Shown in pieces: positions 32,056-40,990 of a DNA stretch of 51,996 nucleotides. The stretch spans positions 1 to 51,996 of the forward strand of contig JASCOH010000013.1 in the NCBI GenBank assembly GCA_029959295.1. Reading direction: 5' to 3'. The notes below the pieces were generated by a model. The model saw nothing but the letters and a program-made list of their open reading frames with translations, had not been told where the DNA came from and did no database searches. This DNA comes from Flavobacteriaceae bacterium PS02334 (GTDB lineage Bacteria > Bacteroidota > Bacteroidia > Flavobacteriales > Flavobacteriaceae). How positions within the stretch are numbered: the stretch's first letter is position 1; every line of letters begins with the position of its first letter. The translations under genes were made by a program, and so were the position numbers.

Positions 32056-33783
32056 ATGGAACATTTCGTTGTATCAGCCCGCAAATATCGTCCGCAAACA
32101 TTCAAAGATGTTGTCGGCCAGCAAGCTATTACAAATACTTTATTGAACGCCATAGAAAACAATCACCTCGCTCAAGCCTTGTTATTTACGGGTCCGCGTG
32201 GTGTTGGAAAGACAACTTGTGCCAGAATATTGGCTCGAAAAATCAATCAAGAAGGTTATGACGATCCGACGGAAGATTTTGCTTTCAACGTTTTTGAATT
32301 AGACGCCGCATCAAATAACTCGGTGGACGATATCAGAAATCTAATTGACCAAGTTCGAATCCCGCCACAAACTGGGCAATACAAAGTCTATATTATTGAC
32401 GAGGTTCACATGCTTTCACAAGCGGCTTTCAATGCGTTTTTGAAAACGTTAGAAGAACCGCCGAAACACGCCATTTTTATTTTGGCTACGACTGAAAAAC
32501 ATAAAATTATTCCTACGATTTTATCGCGTTGCCAGATATTTGATTTCAAGAGAATTACGGTAAAAGATGCTAAAAATCATTTAGCTGATGTTGCCCAAAG
32601 CGAAGGAATTGCATTTGAAGACGATGCGTTGCATATTATCGCTCAAAAAGCAGATGGCGCGATGCGTGATGCTTTGTCAATTTTTGACAGAGTCGTAAGT
32701 TTTTCTGGTAATAATCTTACGCGTCAAGCAGTTACAGAAAATTTAAACGTATTAGATTACGAAACATATATTAATGTAACCGATTTGATTTTGGAAAATA
32801 AAATTCCAGAATTGTTAATTGCTTACAACGAAATCTTGGCAAAAGGTTTCGACGGACATCATTTTATCGCCGGTTTGGCTTCTCACTTCAGAGATTTATT
32901 GGTTTCAAAAACGCCAAGCACTTTGGTTTTATTGGAAGCTGGCGAACAAGCCCAAAAAATGTACGGAATGCAATCCCAAAAAGCATCGCAAGATTTTCTT
33001 TTAAAAGGGATTGACTTGGCAAACGACTGTGATTTGAAATTCAAATCGAGCCAAAACCAGCGACTTCTTGTGGAACTTTGCTTGATGCAATTGGCCTCTA
33101 TCACTTTTGATGGAGAAAAAAAAAAAGTTGACGGATATATAATTCCGCCCAATTATTTTTACGGAAGAGTTTTAGAAATTCCTGTGAAATTTCCTGAAAT
33201 CATTCAAGTTGAAACTGTTGCGGTAACTCCGGAAGTTGCTGTAGTGGAAGAAAAACAGCCTGAACAAGAAACTTCTGCTTCTACTCCAATTCCAAAAGTT
33301 GAAATTCCTGTTGATCCGAATGTTCAAAAGGTTTCGGCTTTATCACTTTCAAGCATTCGTGCCAAACGAGAGTTAGAAAAAGCCAACAGTGCGATTGTCA
33401 GAAACGTTGACGATTTGCCAAAAGAAGCTTTCACGCACACTGATATGCTTTTGCATTGGAACAAATATGCGCAGCGTTTAGGCGATAAAGGCTATAAAAT
33501 TATGGAGTCGCTTCTTCTCATAAATGACCCAAAACTAAACGGAACTACGATTATCCACGAACTTCCAAATGAAGGTTCAAAGATTGATTTTGACTCTGAA
33601 AAGCATGATTTATTGGGCTATTTGAGAGGTAAGTTACACAATCACGATATCCAAATTGAAGTGATTGTAAATGAAACTGTTGAAAATAAATTTGCTTTTT
33701 TACCGCAAGACAAATACAATCGCTTGAATGAAATTAATCCGGCTTTGGATGTTTTGAGGAGAACTTTTGACTTGGAATTTTAG
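32056..33783 (+). CDS. dnaX: DNA polymerase III subunit gamma/tau
   Basis: DnaX is the AAA+ motor of the clamp loader. The 575-residue protein has Walker A GPRGVGKTT, Walker B YIIDEVHMLS, the sensor-1 segment FILATTEKHKI and the arginine-finger motif SRCQIFDF. The zinc-binding cysteines that follow Walker A in E. coli are absent: the corresponding stretch, ARKINQEGYDDPTEDFAFN, contains none. The C-terminal part (about 375-575) is Pro/Glu-rich then globular, as in tau. No programmed frameshift signal was looked for systematically. It is convergent with the SanA/YdcF-like gene, with 1 bp between stops. Confidence 0.96.
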   Translation: MEHFVVSARKYRPQTFKDVVGQQAITNTLLNAIENNHLAQALLFTGPRGVGKTTCARILARKINQEGYDDPTEDFAFNVFELDAASNNSVDDIRNLIDQVRIPPQTGQYKVYIIDEVHMLSQAAFNAFLKTLEEPPKHAIFILATTEKHKIIPTILSRCQIFDFKRITVKDAKNHLADVAQSEGIAFEDDALHIIAQKADGAMRDALSIFDRVVSFSGNNLTRQAVTENLNVLDYETYINVTDLILENKIPELLIAYNEILAKGFDGHHFIAGLASHFRDLLVSKTPSTLVLLEAGEQAQKMYGMQSQKASQDFLLKGIDLANDCDLKFKSSQNQRLLVELCLMQLASITFDGEKKKVDGYIIPPNYFYGRVLEIPVKFPEIIQVETVAVTPEVAVVEEKQPEQETSASTPIPKVEIPVDPNVQKVSALSLSSIRAKRELEKANSAIVRNVDDLPKEAFTHTDMLLHWNKYAQRLGDKGYKIMESLLLINDPKLNGTTIIHELPNEGSKIDFDSEKHDLLGYLRGKLHNHDIQIEVIVNETVENKFAFLPQDKYNRLNEINPALDVLRRTFDLEF

Positions 33784-33784
33784 A

Positions 33785-34465
33785 TTATTCTTTTGTATAA
33801 TTTGAGACTCCATCGATAGCAACTGTTTCACCTAAAAAGTGTGGTTGGCGATTTCTGGCAACATCAAAAAAGGACTTGGCAATTGAAAAATATTCTCGAA
33901 AAGAATAATATTTATATCCTTTATATTCTCCTTTATTTGCAGAATATCCATAGGATTTTATCCCTAATTTTTCTCCAATATAAATACATCGGTTCAAGTG
34001 GTATTTCTGCGTAACTAAAATTGCTGTATCGACTTTAAAGATTTCTTTGGCACGATACATTGTCGAATAACTGTCAAAACCTGCGTAATCAATATAGATT
34101 TTTGTGGTGTCAACGCCTTTTTCAAAACAGTATAATTTCATCACGGTCAATTCGTCGTGAGCATCATTTCCGTTATCGCCAGAAAGCAAAATTTTTTGAA
34201 CTTTATTATTTTTATACAACGAGATTCCAGCGTCAAGTCGGTCTTTCAAATACCTTCCAGGCTTGTTGTCCTTGATTCCGGCTCCAAAAATTATGGCGAC
34301 AGTTGTTTTCGGGAGTTCTTTTTGATCTTCAAAAATCAGCTTATCCGTTTTTGAATCTACGTAAATATTTGTGGCAATTACAGCTATAGTTCCGATTAAG
34401 GAAATAATCAAAAGTGGTTTTATATATTTTTTCAAGGCTTTTATAATTTTAATTTGTGCAATCAT
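33785..34465 (-). CDS. SanA/YdcF family (DUF218) membrane protein
   Basis: A 226-residue protein with an N-terminal membrane anchor (PLLIISLIGTIAVIATNIYV) and a DUF218 domain: AIIFGAGIKDNKPGRYLKDRLDAGISLY, ILLSGDNGNDAHDELTVMKLYCFEKGV, STMYRAKEIF and LVTQKYHLNRCIYIGEKLGI. E. coli SanA, which affects vancomycin exclusion at high temperature, and YdcF are relatives. A role in envelope integrity is inferred. It is the last gene of the sixA-ppk1-ppx operon, 13 bp downstream of the preceding membrane protein. Confidence 0.87.
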   Translation of the reverse strand: MIAQIKIIKALKKYIKPLLIISLIGTIAVIATNIYVDSKTDKLIFEDQKELPKTTVAIIFGAGIKDNKPGRYLKDRLDAGISLYKNNKVQKILLSGDNGNDAHDELTVMKLYCFEKGVDTTKIYIDYAGFDSYSTMYRAKEIFKVDTAILVTQKYHLNRCIYIGEKLGIKSYGYSANKGEYKGYKYYSFREYFSIAKSFFDVARNRQPHFLGETVAIDGVSNYTKE

Positions 34466-34478
34466 TACGTGAAGATAC

Positions 34479-35114
34479 TTAAAAACTATTTTCTATTTGT
34501 ATATTTTTAGTATTTACTTCGTCGAAAGCGTTTGGATTTGCAATAAAAATGCTTGTAAAAACAATTCCGAATAAACCTATAAACGCTAAAAACAATTGCG
34601 GAAATAAAAAGATTTTTTGTAGTAATGATGGGCCTTTACGAATAGAAATAAAAACATCTTTCAAATCTGATGGAGAAAATAATCCTGCTGGAATTATAGC
34701 TTCTTCCAACTTTCTTCGCCAGCGTGTTGAAGCAAACTCTCCTTCTGCAATTTGGATCGTATATTTCCCTGGAGTTTCTATTTCAAAACCAAATCGTTCC
34801 ATTTTTCCACTATCCAATCCATTTGTCCTTACTCCAAAAAATGAAATATTCTGAATAGAAATTTCTTTGGATACACTTACACTATGCACTTTTGGAATCC
34901 ATTTCGTCGGAAGTAATTTGAATTTCTTTGCATGAATATAAACCGCATAATAACCCAAATCTTGAATAATAAATTCAGCTTGTTTCTGAGAAAACTGAAA
35001 CTTGATGATTTCTTTTGAGGAAAACATTTTTATCCAAGCTCTAATTCCAAAAATCAGAACAGCAATTGCAACAAACAAAGTATGGCATAAGTTCTTGTCA
35101 TAATTATTTCTCAC
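34479..35114 (-). CDS. Hypothetical membrane protein in the polyphosphate operon
   Basis: A 211-residue protein with two predicted membrane segments: one near the N-terminus (LFVAIAVLIFGIRAWI) and one near residues 168-190 (LFLAFIGLFGIVFTSIFIA). The roughly 130 residues between them are soluble and beta-rich. I recognise no family. Its start overlaps the end of the upstream small gene by 11 bp, a sign of translational coupling. It lies two genes downstream of ppx. Confidence 0.7.
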   Translation of the reverse strand: MRNNYDKNLCHTLFVAIAVLIFGIRAWIKMFSSKEIIKFQFSQKQAEFIIQDLGYYAVYIHAKKFKLLPTKWIPKVHSVSVSKEISIQNISFFGVRTNGLDSGKMERFGFEIETPGKYTIQIAEGEFASTRWRRKLEEAIIPAGLFSPSDLKDVFISIRKGPSLLQKIFLFPQLFLAFIGLFGIVFTSIFIANPNAFDEVNTKNIQIENSF

Positions 35115-35424
35115 AATACGTTCCTACTTCGCCAGTTTTTAAGCTTTTTACAGTCAAAATTCTATCGCCAGCCCAATATCTATTTTCCAAATTTAAAACA
35201 ACACCAACTGGAATTTGACGCGCAAAAATAGTATCGTTCCTAAAATTATTATCTTCTTCTGAAAGATGAAAAGCATCACCAATTATTGGATTTTCACCGC
35301 ATGCTTTCCAAAAACTTTCCAGATTATTCAACGGCGATTTACTTGGAAAAATGTAAAGCAAAATCAAAACAACAATCACAATTGAAACTGCTATGATGCT
35401 GTATTTTACATTCTTGTTTTTCAT
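35104..35424 (-). CDS. Hypothetical small membrane-anchored protein in the polyphosphate operon
   Basis: A 106-residue protein with one N-terminal membrane segment (YSIIAVSIVIVVLILLYIF) and an extracytoplasmic domain with two cysteines (KACGEN and TYCEK) that could form a disulfide. No family is recognised. It begins 18 bp after ppx and overlaps the next gene by 11 bp, so it is probably part of the same transcript. Confidence 0.68.
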   Translation of the reverse strand: MKNKNVKYSIIAVSIVIVVLILLYIFPSKSPLNNLESFWKACGENPIIGDAFHLSEEDNNFRNDTIFARQIPVGVVLNLENRYWAGDRILTVKSLKTGEVGTYCEK

Positions 35425-35442
35425 CTTTTAAAAAATTTAGAA

Positions 35443-36333
35443 TTATATTTTTCCGTAATATAAAGCTTTTACGATTCCGTCGGAAAGCCCAATTTTTGGA
35501 ACGTAAATATTTCTAGCACCGCTCCATTTCATTGCGTTTAAATACACTTTCAAAGCAGGAATAATTACGTCAGCACGATCAGCATTCAAGCCTAAATCAG
35601 AAATCCTTTCTTCATAAGTCATATTGTTCAAAGCCGCAAATTGTGCATTCAAATACATATAAGACAATGGTTTTTCATTCAATTTTCCTGACATTTTGAA
35701 AAGTTTGTTGATGTTTCCACCAGAACCAATCATGTTCAGATTTTCATAATCCTGGGTTACATTTTTAATCCATTTTTCAATTTCCTGCCAAACAATATCA
35801 TTTACCATATTATTTAAAAGGCGTACTGTTCCTACTTTAAACGATTTTGAAGCTACAATTTTTCCTTCTGAAAAAAGCGAAAATTCTGTACTTCCTCCTC
35901 CAACATCAACATACAAGTAGGTCTGATCAGTTTTTAAAAGATGATGCAAATCTGTTGAAGCGATGATTGCCGCTTCTTTTTTTCCGTCAATAATTTCAAT
36001 TTTTATGTCGGCTTTTTTCTTAATTAATTCGACAACTTCTTTTCCATTATATGCTTCACGCATTGCGGATGTGGCACAGGCCATGTATTTTTCAACTTTG
36101 TGAACTTTCATCAAAAGCTTGAACGCTTTCATAGCGTCAATCATTCTTTCGATATTTTCTTCGGTAATTTCTCCAACAGTAAAAGCATCCTGTCCCAAGC
36201 GAATCGGCACGCGAACAAGCGAGCTTTTACTAAATTGCGTTTCTTTGCCTTTTTGCTCCACGATATTGGCAATCAGCAAGCGCATGGCATTGGAACCGAT
36301 ATCAATTGCAGCATATTTTTTTATTGTAATCAT
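35443..36333 (-). CDS. Exopolyphosphatase, Ppx/GppA family
   Basis: A 296-residue phosphatase that hydrolyses terminal phosphate from polyphosphate or the gamma phosphate of pppGpp. I start it at the ATG at 36333 (MITIKKYAAIDIGSNAMRLL), since the extra eight residues of the longer frame precede the conserved opening. Phosphate-loop 1 is AIDIGSNAMRLL and loop 2 is YVDVGGGSTEF. It has only the Ppx/GppA core, without the C-terminal HD-like domain of the roughly 500-residue E. coli enzymes. It lies 103 bp downstream of ppk1 on the other side of a small hairpin (GAGTAAA/TTTACTC, 36344-36374). The choice between Ppx and GppA activity is not settled by sequence. Confidence 0.9.
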   Translation of the reverse strand: MITIKKYAAIDIGSNAMRLLIANIVEQKGKETQFSKSSLVRVPIRLGQDAFTVGEITEENIERMIDAMKAFKLLMKVHKVEKYMACATSAMREAYNGKEVVELIKKKADIKIEIIDGKKEAAIIASTDLHHLLKTDQTYLYVDVGGGSTEFSLFSEGKIVASKSFKVGTVRLLNNMVNDIVWQEIEKWIKNVTQDYENLNMIGSGGNINKLFKMSGKLNEKPLSYMYLNAQFAALNNMTYEERISDLGLNADRADVIIPALKVYLNAMKWSGARNIYVPKIGLSDGIVKALYYGKI

Positions 36334-36436
36334 ATTTAGTGAAGAGTAAATAGCCAAAAGGCAATAGTTTACTCAGTATTTTAAGTTATTTATAGTCTAC
36401 TTGGCTTTTGCCTCTTGGCTAATTACTAATGCCTTG

Positions 36437-38575
36437 CTACAATTCTTCGTCAACAATTACAGTGAGCTTATCTCTATAATAATTGTAGGTTTCTAATTGG
36501 GCTCTAAACACAGGATTATCCTTTCGCATTCTATATTGATTATCAAGCCTTTCTGAATGCATTCGCACTTTTACATTTCCTTTCCAGCCGATATTAAACG
36601 TGTCGATTAGTTCTTTTTTAATTTCATCGTCATAAATCGGACACGTTACCTCCACTCTTCCGTCCAAATTTCTGGTCATGAAATCTGCCGAAGAGATATA
36701 AACTTCAGGATCTCCGTTATTTGCAAAAATATAGACTCTTGAATGTTCTAAATAATTGTCTACAATGCTGATCGCTTCAATATTTTCAGACATTCCAGGA
36801 ACGCCAGGAATTAGCGAGCAAATACCTCTGATGATCAATCTAATTTTGACTCCCGCACGGCTTGCATCATATAATTTATCAATCATGTGGTAATCTGACA
36901 AGCTATTCATCTTCAAACTTATATAAGCTTTTTTGCCTTCTAAAGCATGTTCAATTTCTCTATCGATTAACTTTTCAAAACGAGTTCGCGTATAATGTGG
37001 CGAAACAATCAAATGCTTATAGCGGTGGATTCTGTAATTGATATCAAAGAAATCGAAAATTTTCGCAACGTCTTTTAATATTTTAGAATGGCTCGTAAAA
37101 AGTGTCACATCTGTGTAAACTTTTGCGGTAGATTCATTGAAATTTCCTGTAGAAATCAATCCATATCGCTTTACTTTTCCTTCTTCGAGACGTTCAATTA
37201 CGCATATTTTGCTATGCACTTTTAAGCCTTTGATTCCGAAAATCAGTTCAATTCCTTCCGTCTGCATTTGTTCAGCATACGAAATATTGCTGGCTTCGTC
37301 AAAACGCGCCTGCAATTCGATTTGAACCGTAACTTTCTTTCCATTTTTAGCCGCATTTATCAGCGAACTGATAATTTGGGAATTTTTGGCCAATCGATAT
37401 AGCGTAATTTTTATAGAAACTACTTTTGGATCTAAAGCCGCTTCCCTTAAAAATTTCACCAAGTAAGAAAACGACTGGTATGGCGCATTTACCAAATAAT
37501 CTTTTTGGGCAATTTTCTCCAGCATGCTTCCTTCCAAACTCAATCCATCAACTGGGAGCGGGACATTTGATTGGTACAACAAATCATACCTTCCAAGATT
37601 TGGAAAATCCATATAATCACGGCGATTGTGGTATCTCCCGCCAGGAATTATACTATCTGTAGAATCAATCCCCATTTTATTTAGGAAAAATTTCAGCGTA
37701 TCTTTTTCAATCGATTGGTCATAAACAAAACGAACTGGTTCTCCGATTCGTCGGTCTTTTACGCTCGTAGAAATTTTCTCCATCAAACTTTTGCTCAAGT
37801 CGCTGTCAATGTCTAATTGCGCGTCACGGGTAATTTTAATCATGTGGGCAGAAATACTTTGATAATCAAAAATATTAAAAATACTGCCTAAATTATAGCG
37901 AATTACATCATCCAAAAGGATAATATAAGTCTTGTTATTGCTTGAAGGAAGAACCACAAAACGGTTGATTGTTTTTGGAATTTCTACAACCGCATAACGA
38001 ATATCCTTCTTCTCTTTTTTAATTTTTAAAACCGTATCATTAACTACAATTTTAGTCGTAGCTTTTGGCTTGGTCATAACCATTTTTATAGCTAAATATC
38101 CCGAAGTATCTTTCAACAGCGGAAATTCTGCTAAATCGTTCAAGATAATTGTCACCAAAGCCGGACTTACCTTTTGGATAAAAAAGTCTTTTATAAAATT
38201 CTCCTGTTCGCGAGATATTTCAGTCTCATTGATAATAAAAATTCCTTCTTTTTCAAGCTCGCTTTCAATAATACTTAAAATTCGAAGGCTTTCAGATTGC
38301 TGCTGAATTACAATTTCAGTAATATCCTTGACTAATTGCTGTGACGTAATACCTCCCAAAAGCTTCTCTCCAGAAACGCCCGAATGGCTCAAACGGCGAA
38401 TTGCGGCGAATCTTACGCGGAAAAATTCATCTAAATTGTTGGAAAAAATTCCTAAAAAACGAAGCCTGTCTAAAAGGGGGACATTTTGGTCGGCGGCTTC
38501 CTGAAGTACTCTTGCATTAAAAGCTAACCAGCTTTTTTCTCTATCAATATAACGGTAATCAATTGGCTGAATCAT
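36437..38575 (-). CDS. ppk1: Polyphosphate kinase 1
   Basis: PPK1 reversibly polymerises the gamma phosphate of ATP into polyphosphate. The 712-residue protein shows the N-terminal helical domain (REKSWLAFNARVLQEAAD, LRFLGIFSNNLDEFFRVR) and the two phospholipase-D-like catalytic domains. The expected phospho-histidine is in GLKVHSKICVI; RLIIRGICSLIPG and the LEHSRVYIFANNGDPEVYISSADFMTRNLDGRVEV block are conserved. The length is slightly above E. coli Ppk (688). Its start overlaps the end of sixA by 17 bp. Confidence 0.96.
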   Translation of the reverse strand: MIQPIDYRYIDREKSWLAFNARVLQEAADQNVPLLDRLRFLGIFSNNLDEFFRVRFAAIRRLSHSGVSGEKLLGGITSQQLVKDITEIVIQQQSESLRILSIIESELEKEGIFIINETEISREQENFIKDFFIQKVSPALVTIILNDLAEFPLLKDTSGYLAIKMVMTKPKATTKIVVNDTVLKIKKEKKDIRYAVVEIPKTINRFVVLPSSNNKTYIILLDDVIRYNLGSIFNIFDYQSISAHMIKITRDAQLDIDSDLSKSLMEKISTSVKDRRIGEPVRFVYDQSIEKDTLKFFLNKMGIDSTDSIIPGGRYHNRRDYMDFPNLGRYDLLYQSNVPLPVDGLSLEGSMLEKIAQKDYLVNAPYQSFSYLVKFLREAALDPKVVSIKITLYRLAKNSQIISSLINAAKNGKKVTVQIELQARFDEASNISYAEQMQTEGIELIFGIKGLKVHSKICVIERLEEGKVKRYGLISTGNFNESTAKVYTDVTLFTSHSKILKDVAKIFDFFDINYRIHRYKHLIVSPHYTRTRFEKLIDREIEHALEGKKAYISLKMNSLSDYHMIDKLYDASRAGVKIRLIIRGICSLIPGVPGMSENIEAISIVDNYLEHSRVYIFANNGDPEVYISSADFMTRNLDGRVEVTCPIYDDEIKKELIDTFNIGWKGNVKVRMHSERLDNQYRMRKDNPVFRAQLETYNYYRDKLTVIVDEEL

Positions 38576-39062
38576 ATTTTTTTAAATCTCTAGGAAAAAT
38601 CACTTTCTCTGTTTTGCCTTTATCGATCGATTCCCAGTCGCTGCTTTCGAAATTTATAGACACAAATCCAGAAGTGGGAACATTTTCGATAAAAACATTT
38701 CCAAATTTATTAACAAAATTCGTTATAGCATCATTATGTCCGAAAAGAATAACATTATCGTAATCATTATTGCAAGATTTAACTATTTTTTCGAGCTGTC
38801 GGTCGTCAAAAGTGTAAAGTTCATCCTTAAAAATAATACTTTCCAACGGACAAGAAATATTTTGAGCAAAAATAATGGCAGTTTCAGAAGCCCTTTTTGC
38901 AGTGCTGCTCAGCATCGTAAATGTTTTTGGTAAATGCTCATCAATATTAGTCGACATCAAATGCGCATCCTGCATTCCTCTTTTTGCCAATGGCCTGTCT
39001 TTATCTAAAAGTGGTGCATTCCAGCTAGATTTGGCGTGTCTGATCAAGATTAGGTTTTTCAT
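38559..39062 (-). CDS. SixA-type histidine phosphatase
   Basis: A 167-residue member of the phosphohistidine phosphatase branch of the histidine phosphatase superfamily. It begins MKNLILIRHAKSSWN with the RHG-type motif as RHA, and has DRPLAKRGMQDA, SSTAKRASETA and GHNDAITNFVN, which holds the second catalytic histidine. E. coli SixA dephosphorylates phosphohistidine proteins. The overlap with ppk1 suggests coupled translation; a link to the phosphohistidine of PPK1 is an attractive but untested idea. Confidence 0.9.
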   Translation of the reverse strand: MKNLILIRHAKSSWNAPLLDKDRPLAKRGMQDAHLMSTNIDEHLPKTFTMLSSTAKRASETAIIFAQNISCPLESIIFKDELYTFDDRQLEKIVKSCNNDYDNVILFGHNDAITNFVNKFGNVFIENVPTSGFVSINFESSDWESIDKGKTEKVIFPRDLKKYDSAN

Positions 39063-39239
39063 AATTTGGGCAATTTTAGAAATAAAATGGTTTACTAAAA
39101 ATGGTTTAGGATAAACAAATTACAAAAAAAAACCTAGCAATTGACTTTTAGCTTTATTTTTATATAAATTTTTAAGGAAATTAACGAATTTAATACTGCA
39201 ATCATAAATTACTGATTCTTTAGTCTTTAAGAAAAATGT

Positions 39240-39247
39240 TATATTTG
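39240..39247 (+). promoter_or_regulatory. Putative -7 promoter element of the porP/sprF-like gene
   Basis: TATATTTG is an exact TAnnTTTG match 44 bp upstream of the ATG at 39292. The AT-rich stretch 39063-39239 shows nothing else. Confidence 0.5.
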
Positions 39248-39291
39248 ATTTTAAAAATCCAACTCACGCAAAACTCCAGATTTAAACAAAA

Positions 39292-40200
39292 ATGAAGATT
39301 ACGATTTTATTTTCTATACTATTATTAACTCATTTTACTGGATTCAGCCAGCAGGATTCACAATTCACGCAATATATGTACAATACGATCAACGTCAATC
39401 CTGCTTATGCAGGCTCACGCGGATTTTTAAGTGTTTTTGGATTGCACAGATCACAATGGATTGGCGTTGACGGAGCTCCTGAAACCAATTCTTTTTCTAT
39501 CAATTCTCCTGTTTTTGGACAATTGGGAATAGGCTTGTCCTTTATAAACGATCGAATTGGTCCTACAGAAGAAAATACAATTTCTGCAGACTTATCCTAT
39601 ACAATCAAAACTTCAGAAAATTATAAATTGTCTTTCGGAATCAAAGGCACGGGAAATTTCTTCAATTTAGATGCCGGGAAATTAAATCCTGCGGAGGCTG
39701 GCGATTTAAAATTCCAAAACTTAAAAAATAATTTCACGCCAAATTTGGGCGCTGGAATCTACCTGCATTCAAAGAAATTTTATGCCGGAATTTCAGTTCC
39801 GAATTTCTTTGAAAAGACACGCTACAATGATAATTCAGTGAGTGTACACGAAGAAAAGATGAATTTTTACTTCATCAGCGGTTATGTTTTTGACTTAAAC
39901 AGCAATTTGAAATTTAAGCCTGCATTTTTGGTAAAAACAATTGAAGGCTCGCCCTTGCAAGCTGATATTTCAGGAAATTTTCTTCTTTATGACAAATTTA
40001 TGCTTGGCGCCGCTTATCGATGGGATGCCGCTGTGAGCGCACTTACAGGATTTCAAATCACCGAAGGATTATTTATTGGATATGGATATGACGCAGAAAC
40101 TACAAAATTGCGAAAATACAATTCTGGTTCGCACGAAATATTCTTGCGATTCGATATTTTTTCAAGATACAACAGGATAACTTCTCCCCGATTTTTCTAA
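39292..40200 (+). CDS. Type IX secretion system PorP/SprF family outer-membrane protein
   Basis: A 302-residue protein with a signal peptide (LFSILLLTHFTGFSQ). The family signature QDSQFTQYMYNTINVNPAYAGSRGFLSVFGLHRSQW follows, and the rest alternates as expected for an outer-membrane barrel, ending in an aromatic residue (PRFF). PorP/SprF proteins help secrete or anchor specific type IX cargo such as the gliding adhesin SprB. Members usually sit beside their large cargo gene, but here no such gene is adjacent. Its stop overlaps the stop of pdxH by 3 bp in convergent orientation. Confidence 0.92.
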   Translation: MKITILFSILLLTHFTGFSQQDSQFTQYMYNTINVNPAYAGSRGFLSVFGLHRSQWIGVDGAPETNSFSINSPVFGQLGIGLSFINDRIGPTEENTISADLSYTIKTSENYKLSFGIKGTGNFFNLDAGKLNPAEAGDLKFQNLKNNFTPNLGAGIYLHSKKFYAGISVPNFFEKTRYNDNSVSVHEEKMNFYFISGYVFDLNSNLKFKPAFLVKTIEGSPLQADISGNFLLYDKFMLGAAYRWDAAVSALTGFQITEGLFIGYGYDAETTKLRKYNSGSHEIFLRFDIFSRYNRITSPRFF

Positions 40201-40838
40201 GATGACAATCTTTCAATTGTCCAATTTCTATCTTGAAGATTATAGCGAATTCGATCATGAAGACGATTTGGACGACCTTGCCAGAATTCAATTTCTTGAG
40301 GTTTTACAAGGTAACCACCCCAATATTCTGGTCGAACAATTTCTTTTCCTTGTAAATTTTTTTCTAAAGAGGTCACTTTATTTTCCAAAATTTCTCTATT
40401 CAAAATCACTTCGCTTTGATGAGAGGCAATTGCTCCGATCTGGCTTCCAATGGGTCTTGAATAAAAATAATCATCTGAAATTTGTTCAGAAGTTTTAGAA
40501 GCAACTCCTTTAATAATCACTTGGCGTTCAGAATTATGCCAAAAAAAAGAAAGACAGACATTAGGATTTTTCGCAATGGCTTTTCCCTTTTCAGATTCAT
40601 AATTAGTAAAAAACACAAATCCGTCAGAAGTCAATTGCTTTAAAAGCACTACCCTATTTTTAGGAAATCCGTCCAAGCCAATCGTAGAAATTGTCATGGC
40701 ATTGATTTCTTCAGAACCGCCAATTTCTTCCGCCTCGTGAAACCATTTCGAAAACAAACCAATGGGATTATCTGGAATTGAATTTTCTAATAGTTCGCTT
40801 TTTTCGTAAGATTTTCTGTAATTGCTTAAGTCTTTCAT
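40197..40838 (-). CDS. pdxH: Pyridoxamine 5'-phosphate oxidase
   Basis: PdxH oxidises pyridoxine or pyridoxamine 5'-phosphate to PLP with FMN. The 213-residue protein shows NAMTISTIGLDGFPKNRVVLLK, GFVFFTNYESEKGKAIAKNP, FFWHNSERQVIIKG, YFYSRPIGSQIGAIASHQSEVI and the C-terminal EFWQGRPNRLHDRIRY, all standard. Length is normal. PLP is needed by SpeA encoded elsewhere in the window, but there is no genetic link. It is convergent with the porP/sprF-like gene. Confidence 0.97.
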   Translation of the reverse strand: MKDLSNYRKSYEKSELLENSIPDNPIGLFSKWFHEAEEIGGSEEINAMTISTIGLDGFPKNRVVLLKQLTSDGFVFFTNYESEKGKAIAKNPNVCLSFFWHNSERQVIIKGVASKTSEQISDDYFYSRPIGSQIGAIASHQSEVILNREILENKVTSLEKNLQGKEIVRPEYWGGYLVKPQEIEFWQGRPNRLHDRIRYNLQDRNWTIERLSS

Positions 40839-40990
40839 TTTATAGAGGTGCTAAGTTTAAAGGCGCTAAGGCTCTGAAATCTTTAGTAAAGTTACAAACT
40901 TTCTAAATTAGTAGTATGACATTTATCAGTTTATAAAAATTTAAGTATTGTAAAAACCTAGCAACTTTGTGTCTTTTAAACTAAATACCT

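Noticed and set aside
36344-36374. GAGTAAA/TTTACTC hairpin between ppk1 and ppx as a terminator
   Set aside because: The stem is 7 bp, AT-rich and lacks a following T-run on the - strand; the genes are probably still co-transcribed.
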